From NCBI RefSeq assembly GCF_002099425.1, contig NW_018343953.1, positions 7,033,501 to 7,097,500 of the forward strand: a stretch of 64,000 nt of DNA, read 5' to 3'. Below are positions 10,965 to 22,435 of this stretch, piece after piece (the stretch's first letter is position 1; each line of letters starts with the position of its first letter). The position numbers and the translations under genes were made by a program. This DNA comes from Phascolarctos cinereus. Its lineage: Eukaryota > Chordata > Mammalia > Diprotodontia > Phascolarctidae. The notes beneath the pieces are model-generated. The model was not told where the DNA came from and did no database searches. It was given only the letters and a program-made list of their open reading frames with translations.

Positions 10965-11240
10965 CTTTTTGTGTCTCATCCAGCATCTAGCACTGTGCCT
11001 CCAGAATGGCAGAAATTGCAAGATTTAGAAATTGATTAGACCCTAGGAGAGAGAGGAAAGATGATGGTGCCTTCAATAGAAATAAAGACATTTGAAGGGG
11101 GGGGGGGTTGGGAAGCATAGTTTTAGAAAGAAGGCAAGAAGGAAGGCAAGAGAGAAGGAAGAAGGGAAAGAAGGAAGGAAAATTTGTCTGGCACATAGTA
11201 GGTGCTTAATAAGTGTTTATTGAGTTTAATTGAATTGATT
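10965..11240 (+). repeat. L2 3' end split by unrelated sequence
   Basis: L2 pieces at 10965-11000 ('catctagcactgtgcct') and 11186-11240 ('tggcacatagtaggtgctta') are separated by about 185 bp that contain a G homopolymer (near 11096) and an AAGG-rich tract. The inserted part is unassigned. Confidence 0.6.
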
Positions 11241-11254
11241 GGAAAGAAAAGGAA

Positions 11255-11590
11255 TACTATTTCTTTGTAAAGAATGTGAAGAATTCAGAGGAACATGGAG
11301 CATTTGTATGAACTAAAGCAGAGTAAAGAAAAAAGAATCAAGACACCAATATACACCATGATTGTAACAATATAAATGAAAACATTACTAAAAGAAAGCC
11401 AAATTCAGATTAATTACTTTGATTAATCTTGGTCTCAGAGAATGGTAGAGGTAGAGAGGTGATGGACCAAGGTTGTGGAATATTATATACACTTTCAGAA
11501 GTAGCAGTTTGGTAATTGGTTTTGAATGAGCTCGGTGTATAAAGGGGCATGAACTGAGATGTGATTGTTATGTTAAAAATATCTCATTAT
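11255..11590 (+). repeat. Old L1 LINE 3' end
   Basis: Contains 'ggaacatggagcatttgtat', 'acaccatgattgtaacaata' and 'aagaaagccaaattcagatt', as in the end of ORF2 and the 3' UTR of an older marsupial L1 group. Confidence 0.7.
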
Positions 11591-11792
11591 AGTATTCTGA
11601 AAAATTCAAACAAGCTACACATATGTGAATTCTTATCTGTAGCCCATGGTTTCAAATAAAATCAGCATCTCTATTGTAATTATTCTTAAATACACCTTTC
11701 TCACCCACTTTTCCTTTCATTTTACTACTCTTTTCCACTCAAACAGATTGTCACTGTGGAAGCACAAGGAAAAAGGAGAGGGGATCAAGCAG

Positions 11793-11925
11793 TCGAGAAA
11801 TAAATGTGTGCTGAGCACCTACTATGTGCCAGGCACTTTGCTAAGTGCTAGGGATACAAAAAGAGGCAAGATATGTTTGCCACACATGGGTAAACCTAAG
11901 AAATTTCTCAGAATAAACTCTTATT
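11793..11925 (-). repeat. L2 LINE 3' end (antisense)
   Basis: Reads 'gagcacctactatgtgccag' then 'gctaagtgctagggatacaa'. The 170 bp on either side are unassigned. Confidence 0.8.
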
Positions 11926-12079
11926 AAGGATACAGTGAGTCAAAGAAATTATGGTCTTTTAGTGGAGTTTCAATATCAAATCCAGTCCTTCTAAACCCAG
12001 AGTTTGTTCAGCATTGGCCACAGGTTAGAATAACATCATATCCTTATAGCTATTTCTAGGATTCAAAGTGGAAGCATGG

Positions 12080-12225
12080 AATTTAAACCCTAGTATCTAG
12101 AGTCAAATAACCAAGAACTAATTACTGGTTCTGCTGTTTACTACCTAATATGACCTTAGGTAAGTCACCTGACTTCCATAATCTTCGGTTTCCTCTCTAA
12201 AATCTCCAACTCTAAATCCTATGAC
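12080..12225 (+). repeat. MIR SINE
   Basis: Core order: 'tgaccttaggtaagtcacct' then 'cggtttcctctctaaaat'. Confidence 0.65.
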
Positions 12226-12384
12226 CGCATTCTGACTTTCCAGACTTTCTTCACAAAGCCACAGAAACATCTCCACCCTGGAAGCTCACTTAACCCTTGG
12301 ACTCCTCATGCTGGAAGTAATCTCCTCTCCTGTGGGATCTCTCTCTGACTGGCTGGGACAGAACCTCCATCTTAAGAAGGATGC

Positions 12385-13402
12385 ATATATGCATATACAA
12401 GGAACTTTGTCAAATCTATAAGAATACAAATCATTCACCAATTGATAAATGGTCAAAGGATATGAACATGCAGTTTTTGATGAGAAAATCAAAACAATTT
12501 ATAGTCACATAAAAAATGCTTTAAATAATTATTGATTAGAGAAATGCAAATTAAAACAACCTTGAGATATCATTTTATACCTACTAGATTCTAAAATGAT
12601 ACAAGGAGAAAGGGACAGATTCTGGGGGGGATGTGGAAAAATTGGGACATACTCATTATTGGTAGAATTGTGAAATGATCCATTTTGGAAAGCAATCTGC
12701 AGTTATGCACAAAGAGTTATTAAACTACTTCTACCCTTTGACCAAGCAATACCACTACTTGGTCTATTTATGAAGATAATTAGGGAAAAAAGGAAAAGAA
12801 CCTATATGTTCTAAAATGTTTATAGCATCTCTCTTTGTGGTGGCAAAGAACTGGAAATTGCAGGGATGCCCGTCAATTGGTGAATGGCTGAACAAATTGT
12901 AGTATATGATCGTAATGAAATACTACTGTACTATAAGAAATGATGAGCTCAATGATTTTAGAAAAACAGGGAAAACTTGCACAAAATAATGAAGAGTGAA
13001 ATTATCAGAACCAAGAGAATATTATATACAGTAACAGCAATGTTGTTTTAAGAATGACTAGAAACAAATAGGTTATTCAGACCAGTATAAATACCCAAAA
13101 TTATGTATAAAGAACATATGAAGAAAGACACTAACTGCATCCAGAAAAAGAACTGATAAGTGGAAGTATATATAGAATAATTTTACATATACAGTTATTT
13201 ATGTCTAATGGTAGCCATCTCTAGAGTGGGGAAAAAGAAGAGAAAAAAATTATATAATAATTTTGTTGTATATTTGAAAGGAACAGCAAGTTGTACATAG
13301 TAGATTTGCAATTTCATGTGCAATCTTTTTTATTGTACCATGTTATGGAAATGCTTGTTTTATTCCTTTAATTAAAAATAAATTTAATAATGAAAAAAGA
13401 AA
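12385..13402 (+). repeat. 5'-truncated L1 insertion with target-site duplication
   Basis: About 1.0 kb of L1 ORF2 end plus 3' UTR. Landmarks are 'aatggtcaaaggatatgaac', 'gggatgcccgtcaattggtg' and 'aaatactactgtactataag', with an A-rich end. It is flanked by the perfect 11-bp repeat aagaaggatgc at 12374-12384 and 13403-13413. Target-primed reverse transcription with 5' truncation explains the structure. Confidence 0.92.
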
Positions 13403-13417
13403 AAGAAGGATGCCCAG

Positions 13418-13690
13418 GCTAGTCATGTATTCATTCCTCTCTAGGTTATACTCCTGACTCTCCAGCCATTCTCTACAATGCCTTCATACCACTTTCATCT
13501 CTTCCTCCCCTCCCCCCCACCAACTTTTTAGCTTCCTTTTATGTGTTGTGTCCCTTGGTTCAAATGTAAGTTCTTTGAGAGCAGGGACTGTCTTTCCTTC
13601 TGCTTTTTATTTGCATTCTCTGTGTTTAGCATGTTCTCTGACACATAGTAAACATTTAATAAATTCTGGTTGATTTGATTTGATTATTCT
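13418..13690 (+). repeat. L2 LINE 3' UTR
   Basis: Sense L2: 'gctccttttatgtgttg'-like text (13530-13550), 'gagagcagggactgtctttc', 'cacatagtaaacatttaata'. A C-rich run lies at about 13508-13520. Confidence 0.8.
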
Positions 13691-13704
13691 TTCATTCTTC
13701 ATTC

Positions 13705-14340
13705 TGTAACCAATCAACAAATATTAATTAAGCACCTAACATGTCCCAGACACTGCTAAGTGCTAGGAATATAAATTACAGAGACTGAAATAATTCCTGC
13801 TTTTAAGGGATTTATATTATAATTGGGGAGGGGGACAATAAACACATTTATAAGTAGATACAAAATAAATATAAAGATAATAAATACAACTACCCAGTAG
13901 TTAAATGCAAGGTAGTTAGGGAAGGAGAGCACTAGTGTTGGAGTAAAGAGGAAACACATCATGTAGAAGGTAGTGTCTGAGTTACATCTTAAAGGAAGAG
14001 TGTTTCTTTTTATGCTTTTTGGTGAGGCAGTCAGGGTTAAATGACTTGCCCAGGGTTACATAGCTAGTAAGTGTCCAGCATCTGAGGTTGGATTTGAACT
14101 CAGGTCCTCTTAACTCCAAAGCTGGAGCTCTATCCACTGTAAGAATGTTTCTTTGAAGGGGAGGTAGCCCAGGGCATGGTGGCTTTCCAGAGCAAAGAAA
14201 AGGAAATGAGAGATAGCGGATGACATGAAAGGATCAGAGACAAAAGTTGGGCTGGATCAGATTGGCTGGGGGGGGGGAGAGGAGGGGAATGATGCACGTA
14301 GCTAGAAATACTGATTGTTTTAATAATTTGAAACCATCCG
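13705..14340 (-). repeat. L2 LINE copy (antisense) split by a SINE
   Basis: Starts with 'aatattaattaagcacctaa' and runs through 'cagacactgctaagtgctag'. The continuation past the SINE (14144-14340) is diverged and less certain. Confidence 0.65.
14009..14143 (-). repeat. tRNA-headed SINE (antisense)
   Basis: Inverted SINE: 'tgcccagggttacatagcta', 'ttgaactcaggtcctcttaa', 'gctctatccact'. The flanks agtgtttctt (13999-14008) and aatgtttctt (14144-14153) form an imperfect target-site duplication. Confidence 0.85.
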
Positions 14341-14364
14341 TGCATTCCTCTCATAAACCCTACT

Positions 14365-14475
14365 AAATGTTTATTAATGTTTAGGCACCTAAGGGCCAGA
14401 CACCATGTTATGTGCTAGGAATAGAGACAAAAACACCCTAGTCCCTGCCCTCAAGAAACTTATATTCTACTGATG
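14365..14475 (-). repeat. L2 LINE 3' end (antisense)
   Basis: Contains 'ttaggcacctaagggccaga' and 'tccctgccctcaagaaactt'. Confidence 0.7.
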
Positions 14476-14562
14476 GATTTATGAGTCTTAGATAAATGTC
14501 ACTTTACTTTTGTAAACCTCAGTTTTCTCATCAGTTGTATGAGAAGGTTGCAAGGACACCAG

Positions 14563-14980
14563 TTACTAGAATACAGAGTCCCTATTTGACAAAAACTGTT
14601 GGCAAAACTTAAAAGCAGTCTGGCACAAATCAGATGTGAACCAATATCTCATGCCATATATCAGGTATTGGAAAACTATGAGTGACAAATCTGGCTCCTG
14701 TTTTTGTATGGTTCATGAATTAAGAATTATTTTTACATTTTTAAATATAGCAAAACTTTATTTAAAAATGTTAAAATCATTTTGAGCTCATGGCCATTTA
14801 AAAGAACAGACTGTAGGTCAGATTTGGTCCACTGGCTATAGTTTGCCAACCAAACCCTGTCATATGCCACAATAAACTCCAAATGAATATGAAAGGTCAT
14901 ATCATTTTTAAATACCCTAAATATAAAAGGTCATATCATGTTTTAAAATGTAGGACAAAAAAGTAGAGACATTAGACAAC
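14563..14980 (+). repeat. L1 ORF2 fragment split by an hAT element
   Basis: The left part (14563-14666) reads 'gagtccctatttgacaaaaa', 'aagcagtctggcacaaatca' and 'caatatctcatgccatatat'. The right part resumes at about 14860 with 'aataaactccaaatgaatat'. Both lie in the L1 ORF2 region downstream of the RT domain. The same region is present uninterrupted at about 56.0-56.2 kb. Confidence 0.75.
14667..14851 (+). mobile_element. hAT-Charlie (MER5-like) non-autonomous transposon
   Basis: Internal text 'ctcctgtttttgtatggttc' and 'ttatttttacatttttaaa' matches remembered MER5-type elements. The ends form terminal inverted repeats: ttggaaaactat at the left and atagtttgccaa at the right. It interrupts an L1 ORF2 fragment. 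I could not fix the expected 8-bp duplication. Confidence 0.7.
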
Positions 14981-14984
14981 TATG

Positions 14985-15875
14985 ACTAGGAGGAGAATTA
15001 TTACCTGTGTAGCACATATATCTTCTGAAACTACTGTTCCAAACTTCAACTCTACAGTCAAACTGGGCCCTCAGAGCCAGGATACTACTTGCCCTCAGAA
15101 CCTTGAAACAGCCCTAACAGTTTGAGTGAATGGCTTTTTAAAGGCCAATAAAAACAAACTCTCATCAGTATACTAATGTTCATTATTATTGATTGATATA
15201 AATGTCAGCCAGTTTTAATTAGCTTTTAGAATGGGATATCATAAGAACAGAAGATACAAAATAAAAAAAGTCTGTGATTCACTCTCCTACTGGTATAGAG
15301 CCTAGGTGAAATTGGGCTCATTCTTAGAACATGTGGAGCAAAGATGTGTGTTTGTAGAGGAGGGTGCAGTAACTCTGAGCTCCTAAAAGTCCTTCTGCTG
15401 GAGTCCTTGAGATGGTCTCCTTGGCTGTGGTTGCTTCTTTTTATAAAGCCTTGAATCTGCTTTTATCATCTCATACAGTTTGTCCTTGGTTCCTAATGCA
15501 GCCAATCAGCTATAAGCATCAGCTGTTTCAGGGATATTGTTAAGATGCTGATGGAAAAATGAGAAATCCACCATTCTCTGGAACTCCTCTGGTCAAGGTG
15601 AGAAGGGAAGGTTCTAAGGAGCTCTCCTCTTTCCCTAAATGGTTCCTTCTCCTGGTTTGGCTGGAAGTCTTTCAGGGCCTCACTGTCCTGATTCCAACTA
15701 TCTCAATAATTGTATATTGGTCCCCTATATAAAGATCAAGTACCTCGACCAATCCAAACAAACCTTCCTCTCCCCCAGGGAGGTACCTAATTCACACCTA
15801 ATGAATGAGTAAGATGTGTTCTTACCTAATAAATATATCTAGGCTCATGGGGGAGGGGGGGCACGTTTTTGACCC
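14985..15875. other. Unassigned sequence
   Basis: No coding similarity. A GC-richer block at about 15280-15790 may be an old dispersed repeat, but no family is recognised. Confidence 0.35.
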
Positions 15876-15879
15876 TACC

Positions 15880-17040
15880 TCAACACCTAAACATGGGATA
15901 AAAATAATAATAAAAGATAAAATGAACAGTTTCAATTTAAACGATGACAAAATGAATGTAGTTTGGATAAAAAAATTAATTGGTGCAAATCTTCATTAAA
16001 AAAGTTCTCATAAAGATATGATATCTAAAATATATAGGAAATTGATACAAATTATTAAGAACAAGAATCTTTTGATAATAGAGAAATGGTCAAATGATAT
16101 GAATAGGCAGTTTAAAAAAATAAATGCAAATGCTCAATCTCTATGAAAAAATACTCCACATCACTAATACAATGAATGCAAAGCAAAACAACTCTGTGAT
16201 TCCACCCATAGCCATCAGATTAGAAAAGATGATAAAAGAGGAAAAAATATATTATTATATAGGGGTTATGGAAGAATAGGTACATTAATTCATTATTGGT
16301 AGAACTATGAATTCATTCAGTCATTCTGGAAAAAGGTTAGAACTATAACCAAAATGTCACTAAACCATACATACCCTTTGACCCAGTAGGTAGGTTCCCC
16401 AAGAAAGTCAATGATGGGGGCAAAAGATTTATGTAAAAGAGCATTTATAATATTATCTTTTTGATGTAGCAAAGTAATGGAAACAAAATAGGTTTTCAGC
16501 AATTAAGGAATGGCTGAACAAATTGATATTTGACTATATGGGAATTTTCTTATGCCATAAGAAATTATAAACATGATGGATTTGGAGAAATATGGAAAGA
16601 CTTCTAGGAACTGAGGAAGGGTGAAATGACCAGAACCTCAACAATTCAACCAATGATCATAGTAACAATGAGGAGAAAGAATTCTAAAAGATCACAAAAC
16701 TCTTATCAAAGCTTGCAAGATTGATGTGAAATATACCTCCTGCCTCTTGGGAAAGAGGGGATTGACTAGAAGTATAGAATCAAACATGTATTCTCAGGGG
16801 GCAACTAGGTGGCAGCTAGGTAGTGCAGTGGATAGAGCATCAGCCCTGGAGTAAGGAAGACCTGAGTTCAAATCTGACCTCAGACACATAACTCTCACTA
16901 GCTGTGTGACTCTGAGCAAGTCACTTAACCCCAATTGCCTCACAAAAAAACTCAACAACAAAAAATGCGTTCTTCTCATATGTTGCCAGTGTGTTGTTTT
17001 ATACATATTTGTTATAATAAAGGACTTTTACTAAGGGAGG
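15880..17040 (+). repeat. Old L1 LINE 3' part, split by a SINE
   Basis: ORF2 end landmarks: 'tatataggaaattgatacaa', 'aaatggtcaaatgatatgaa', 'catacataccctttgaccca', 'aaggaatggctgaacaaatt'. The 3' UTR continues past the SINE at 16967 ('tgttgttttatacatatttg'). Confidence 0.8.
16797..16966 (+). repeat. tRNA-headed SINE in an L1 3' UTR
   Basis: Text runs from 'gatagagcatcagccctgg' to 'taaccccaattgcctcac' and an A-rich tail. The head appears partly duplicated (gcaactaggtg, then gcagctaggta). Flanks 'atgtattctca' and 'atgcgttcttctca' suggest a decayed duplication. Confidence 0.85.
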
Positions 17041-17302
17041 TGGGCAGCATTGTTTAATACATAGTAATAGTCATCAAAATTAAAGAACATCAATGTGCTT
17101 TTGGAAAGTACAAAAGAAATTAAAGTGCAGAAAAGGCCCGAAATTGAGCAAACTTGCCACTACATTGTTAAATTGAATACATATTTCTTTTTTAAAAACT
17201 ACGTAACAGATTAGTTTTCTTGTACAGTCCTCTTCTGTACTCTTCTTTGTAGTTTGAAATGTTTGTGTTTATTGGTTGTTAAGTTCACAATAAAAAAAAA
17301 GA
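17041..17302 (+). repeat. A-tailed retroposed unit of unknown family
   Basis: The segment ends in an AATAAA-containing A-run near 17290-17301, as expected of a retrotransposed transcript or LINE/SINE 3' end. The source is not recognised and the 5' limit is arbitrary. Confidence 0.35.
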
Positions 17303-17427
17303 ATGTTTTGAAACCATTTTGGAAAAAATACATTGAAGAGATTGGACTAGAAAATATTCAAGATCTTTTCCTGCTCAAATCCCTATAATGGGACCAACCT
17401 AAGGTTAAGAGACGCTAGTACTATGAA

Positions 17428-17446
17428 TGGCCACCAGAGGGCAGCA
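17428..17446 (+). promoter_or_regulatory. Strong candidate CTCF-binding motif
   Basis: TGGCCACCAGAGGGCAGCA differs from the textbook TGGCCACCAGGGGGCGCTA mainly at degenerate positions and keeps the whole CCACCAG-GGC core. It lies outside recognised repeats. Confidence 0.65.
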
Positions 17447-17910
17447 GAGAGCAAGGAGACAGGCAGAGCAGCTACTTGCAATTTGTGGAGCCAGCTGTAT
17501 TGGGGACATGGGGGAGGGAGGAGGCCAGAGAGGATGTCCGGAAAGACTCTGATGAGCTGGGAAAGGCATCCAGTCCTAGTTTTAACTCATGCAGACCAAA
17601 GAGAAACACAGAAATATAATCCAGGGGAACAAGGAAAGTTTGAGAGGCTGTGATTGATACTGAAAGTGGTGGTCTGGAAAGAATCAAGGTAAGTAAAGAG
17701 TGCAATAAATCAAGTGAGGTGGTGACTCTTCACCAGTGTCTAAGAACACTGACCCGTTTTGAAACTAGAAACAAATGAGGCATCTAAAGCGAGAGCTTAA
17801 TTCAGGGAGAACCACTCTTGTGCCTAAGGTTCAAAAAGTGATCATGGGAACAGATGTGTTAAATCATGGAAGCCTGTCTAGTGTTCATGGAAAGTTATTT
17901 TGAAAACTAA
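17447..17910. other. Unassigned, relatively GC-rich sequence
   Basis: This flank of the CTCF-type motif has no recognised repeat or coding similarity. Confidence 0.4.
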
Positions 17911-17911
17911 A

Positions 17912-18140
17912 TTAAACCAATACTTATTTCATGTCAGCTATGTGCAAAAAAGGGGATAGAAAGATGAAAAAGGCATTGAACCTACTCTCCGGGGACTTCT
18001 ATTTTACAGGGAAGTTACTTAGTTCAACAAGCAGTTATTAGGCACCAGTGTATATAATATAGGGGCTGGAAGAGAAGGAAAGTATAGATAAGAAAACAGT
18101 CTCTGCTTTCAAGAAGCTTAAAGTTTAATTAATTGAAAAA
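17912..18140 (-). repeat. L2 LINE 3' end (antisense), diverged
   Basis: Contains 'caagcagttattaggcacca' and 'agtctctgctttcaagaagc'. Confidence 0.6.
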
Positions 18141-18585
18141 TAAAAATAAGCAGGAAAGAAAATAGAAGCATTTCCTCTCAAATAGTACCAAGTGCAAAAT
18201 GAAAAACTATCCCTCATTTGGTTTTACTGTACACTGCCCATTAGGGGTCAATTCTGTCCAATGTTATAAATTGGCTCAGCAAAAACATGTTAAGTGAAAC
18301 AATGTAAGAAAAGACAACAACCACAGAAACAATTTTATAAATATAAAGTTGTTACACTAAGGTTTTCACAGCTCATGGATTTGGTTATGATGTGTTAATT
18401 TTATGGTGAAAGTGTTGGTCTGTGTAACTTCATGTGGGTTGTGGTTATTTGGTGATAACGTATCAGGATCTTAGAGAAGGACCTTTGAAATCATTGTTCC
18501 AAGCAGCCAGCAGACACACAGATTCCAGCCAGAAAATACCACAGTATCAAAAAGAGGCAAAGGGGGTGAAATAAATGTGAGCATT
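18141..18585. other. Unassigned sequence
   Basis: Nothing recognised. Confidence 0.4.
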
Positions 18586-18792
18586 GCCTTGCTTCTCCAA
18601 CTCTACCTATCCCTGACTTCTGAGACTCTATACTGGTCCTCTTTCCTTTTTTCTCAATATTCTCCCTTTGTGATCTCATCCGCTATCATGGGGTCAATCA
18701 TGACTTCTATACGAATGACTTTCAAATTTACATATCAATCCCTAATCTTTAACCCAAACTGCAGTCCTGAATCATCAGCTTTCTGTTAGATA
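18586..18792 (+). repeat. L2 LINE reverse-transcriptase fragment
   Basis: The text 'tttgtgatctcatccgctat', 'catgacttctatacgaatga' and 'cccaaactgcagtcctgaat' follows the L2 RT palm region that normally encodes the Y-A-D-D box. The box is degraded here. Confidence 0.6.
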
Positions 18793-19755
18793 GCATTTAG
18801 ATGTCAGTCAGTATGTTGAATTAAATTGAACTGATCTGATTCATTATAACATTCTCCTTTAAAAACAAAAAAAAACCACATTTACAGGTAACAGACACTT
18901 TGGCAAAGAGAAAATGATAAGAATGTGTATTATCTCCATCCAAAATTTACAGTCCTTTTCATGAGTATTTGTTGTCCTTAGGGAATCCTAGCAACCTCAA
19001 ATCAGAATCCTCTTTAGTCACTTTTGCTTATACTCTGCTAGCCTGTAGGAGTCTGAGGTTGAAAATCCAGAGAGCTTAGCTCTATGCTGAGAGAAGTATT
19101 TATTTTTCTCTTATGTTAATAACCAATTGTTAAATTAGGATTAAGGTTTTCCCTTCCTATTTCCTCAGTAAGAAACCAGCCTCTGTAGGTTATTCAGCCA
19201 GTCTCTGAAGAACTTTGCTGATAGATGAGATTGCCCAAATCCCCTGGGTATACCCTTCTAGATCTTGGGTGGGACCCTATTCAAGTAGAAGACCTTACAA
19301 ACAGAATCCAGTCTAGGTGACTTCTTGCCCTTAGGAAATAAGTCCCTGTCCTTGGAATCTTCCATTAGAATTTAGGGTGACTCAGCTTATGAAGGGGAAA
19401 ACCAACTAAAGTGGTCTGGGTAGAGATGTATTCTTTTGTCCAGATTGCTGGAGGTGGCTGAGTCTCATGATCAGGTCACTTTCTCAGCAGGAGTAGCTGA
19501 AGACTTTTTGCCCACCTCCTCATTAATATGTCCACCCCCCTCATTGACTGCTAACTAACCAGAGTTGATTCCACCCTCAGGGACACCCCCTTTTCCAAAG
19601 GCTTTTAGGCATTCAGTGTTCTCCAGGGGGGTTCTTTGGGTTCTGAGAGAACCACTGACCTCAATTTATTGATTATCTGCTAGCAATAATTAATAAATTG
19701 ATTATTAATTACCCAGAAACTATGTTTCTCAGACTTTTCACTTGTCTCAGTGCCT
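18793..19755. other. Unassigned sequence
   Basis: About 960 bp without a confident family. The 19080-19740 part looks like a dispersed repeat of moderate GC, but I cannot name it. Confidence 0.35.
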
Positions 19756-19756
19756 G

Positions 19757-19918
19757 TTAACACTTTGGGTGACCTTGAGCAAGTTACTCAGCCCATTTAT
19801 TAATGTCTCAGTATCTTCATCCCTCAGATAGGGGTAGGAATAACTACCCTACCTACATCCCAAGGCTGGTCTGAGAAAAGATAATTATTTGTGTGAAAGT
19901 ACTTTACAAAGTTTCAAA
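19757..19918 (+). repeat. MIR SINE
   Basis: 'gaccttgagcaagttactca', 'tctcagtatcttcatccctc' and 'gtactttacaaag' appear in the expected order. Confidence 0.8.
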
Positions 19919-20138
19919 TCTTACAGGTGTATATTCATGTGCTGCAGAAATTTGAAAACTTCAGAAGCGACTTCAAAAACAAGCCTTTTCTCCATCCTGA
20001 GTGCCCTTCATTTCTTCTGCTGCTCAGGATGGGACAGTTGTTCAGTTGTTTTCATTTTCTGGAGTGGTTTTTCTGTGTGGCTTTGTGACATCAGCCATTC
20101 ACCAAGATGCCAGGTCTCCTCAAAACTGTCACTCACAG

Positions 20139-20859
20139 AACAATTTGGATCTATGCCCAAAGGGCTACAAAAATGTGCATACCCTTTGATCCAGCAATAG
20201 TACTTCTAGGGCTATATCCCAAAGACATCAAACAAATGGGAAAAGGACCCACATGTACAAAAATATACATAGCAGCTCTTTTTGTGGTGGCAAAGAATTG
20301 GAAATTGAGAGGATGCCCATCAATTGGGGAATGGCTGAGCAAGTTGTGGTATATGAATGTAATGGAATACTATTGTTCTATAAGAAATGATGAACAGGCT
20401 GACTTCAGAAAAACCTGGGAAGACTTATATGGTCTGATGCTGAGTGAAGTGAGCAGAACCCAGAGGACTTTGTATACAATAGCAGCCACGTTATGCAATG
20501 ACTAAGAATGTTAAACTGAACCCTTGTCAGCATTATGAGGATCTAAGACATCTCCAGAGGCCTCAGGATGGAAAATGCTGTCCACATCCAAAGAAAGAAC
20601 TATGGAAGCCGAATCGCTCTCACTTATTTTTACCTTCAGTTGAGTTTTGTTTCATCTTTCTGATGGTTCCTCCTATTGATTTTAATTTTTACTTACAACT
20701 TCACTAATGTGAAAATATGTTTAATGGGTATGTAAATGTAAAGCCTATGACAGATTGTGCACCGTCTTGGGGAGGGTGGGGGGGGAGAAAAAGGGAGAAA
20801 AAAATTTCAACTCAAAAGCATATGGAAAAAAAAATTAAAAACATTAAATTAAATTTAAA
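20139..20859 (+). repeat. 5'-truncated L1 insertion with 17-bp target-site duplication
   Basis: L1 ORF2 C-terminus plus 3' UTR. A frame of about 130 codons remains open across the C-terminus. Landmarks are 'ggatgcccatcaattgggga' and 'aaatgctgtccacatccaaa'. Flanks: aaaactgtcactcacag (20122-20138) and aaaactgtcactcatag (20860-20876). This is one of the younger-looking L1 copies here. Confidence 0.93.
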
Positions 20860-20876
20860 AAAACTGTCACTCATAG

Positions 20877-21180
20877 ACAAAACCCTTGGGGGGTCATTGT
20901 TCTTCCATAATAAGCAAGAATATATCTAAGTAAGTGAAAGGACTGCAAGCAGGGATTAATTTTTGCACCATGCCTTCTCTCCTATTGAACATCTAATAGC
21001 ATTACTCAGGAAGAACCACCTGCCTAGTCAATGGATCAAGTCTATTCAGCCCAGAACAGGAAGCTTTCCAGGATATGAAGGCAACTTTTAAAAATACCAT
21101 AGCTGGGTTTTTTCATTTGTGTCTTTGTTTGTGTTTTGTTTTTTGGTTTTTTTTTTATAAAAGAGATGGTTATCATCATA
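20877..21180. other. Unassigned sequence
   Basis: Continuation of the pre-insertion locus. A T-rich run lies at 21126-21160. Confidence 0.4.
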
Positions 21181-21194
21181 AACAAACATTTATT

Positions 21195-21400
21195 GTTGTT
21201 GTTCAGTCATTTAAGATTCTTTTTGGGAGGTTTTCTTAGCAGAGATCCTTACAGTGCTTTGCCATCTCCTTCTCTAGTTCATTTTACAGATGAGGAAACT
21301 ATAGCAAACAGGGTTAACTGAGTTAGTCTGAGGCCAAATTTAAACTCAGGTCCTCCTGACTCCAGGGATGGTGCTCTGTCCACTGAGCCACTTAGCTGTT
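21195..21400 (-). repeat. CORE-type SINE (antisense) inserted in an L2 3' end
   Basis: Inverted SINE: 'ttgttgttcagtcatttaag', 'cattttacagatgaggaaac', 'gctctgtccactgagccact'. The 8-bp catttatt at 21187-21194 and 21401-21408 is the target-site duplication. The site falls in the L2 terminal 'acatttattaagcacc'. Confidence 0.88.
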
Positions 21401-22376
21401 CATTTATTAAGCACCTCCTATTCACCGGGCTCTGGGAATATAAAGACAAAAATGATAGTAACCTCTCTCAAGGAGCTTACATTCTTTATTAGTATAAAAT
21501 TAGTATAAAATATTGTGCCAATAAATACAAAATAATTAGGAAAGGAGAGATCTGCAGCTGGGGATTGGTGTCAAGTAAAGCCTCATGCAGGAGTTGACAA
21601 CTGGGCTAAGTTTTAAAGAAAGCTTGGGATTCTAAGAGGCAGAGATAAGAAAAGAGTGCATTCCAGGCATGAGGCAGAGCCTGTGCAAAGACTTGTAGAT
21701 GGGAGATGGAATAGTGTGAGGAAGAAGCAGCAAGTAAGCCTATTTGGCTAGACCACAGAGCACATTAAGGGGAGTAAAATGGAACAAATCATTGTACACG
21801 GTAATAGTTGATAGACCCGGTTCTTCTCGGCAATGCAAGGATCTGAGATATCTCCAAAAGTCTCATAATGGAAAATGCTATCCACATCCAGAGAAAGAAC
21901 CATGGAGTCTGAATGCAGACTGAAGCATACTATTGCTCTTTTTTTTTTCTGTTTTGTTTTGTTTCCTCTTTCTTGTGGTTCCTCCTACTGGTTCTAATTC
22001 TTCCTTACAACATGAATAATGTAAAAATATGTTTGGTAGGAATGCATATGTAGAGCCAATATCAGATTGCATGCCATCTTGGGGAGGGAGGAGGAGAGGG
22101 AGGGGGAGAAAAATTTAAAACTCAAAAGCTTATGGAAGTGATTGTTGAAAACTAAAAACAAATTAATTAATAAAAAAGAGAAAAAAGTAAAAACATGTAA
22201 CCAATGGAAACATGAACTGGAGCCAGACTGTGAAGAGCTTTAAATCCCAGAGGAATTTGTGCTTTATTCTATCTAGAGGAAATGGAAAGTCACTGAAGCT
22301 TTTTAAGCATGGAATGGCATTGACATACTTAAAATTTATGAATATCATTTTGATAGCTCTACATAGGACAGATTGG
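21401..22376 (-). repeat. L2 LINE copy (antisense) split by an L1 3' UTR
   Basis: Left part 21401-21800 ('tctcaaggagcttacattct', 'gcattccaggcatgaggcag'). Right part 22205-22376 ('agactgtgaagagctttaaa', 'tatgaatatcattttgatag'). Confidence 0.85.
21804..22203 (+). repeat. L1 3' UTR insertion inside L2
   Basis: Starts near the end of ORF2 ('ttcttctcggcaatgcaagg') and carries the 3' UTR text 'aaatgctatccacatccaga', a G-rich 'ggggagggaggaggagagg' block and an A-rich tail. The repeated 'atggaaca'-like flanks are a possible decayed duplication. Confidence 0.85.
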
Positions 22377-22422
22377 GCAGTTAGGTGACACAGTGGATAT
22401 AATGCCAGGCCTGAAGTCAGTA
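22374..22422 (+). repeat. SINE head fragment
   Basis: Only the first ~48 bp of a tRNA-headed SINE remain ('gggcagttaggtgacacagt'). Confidence 0.7.
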
Positions 22423-22435
22423 ACCCAGGAGAATG

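Noticed and set aside
20107-20505. 132-codon open frame
   Set aside because: It lies inside the truncated L1 and is the L1 ORF2 C-terminus, not a host gene.
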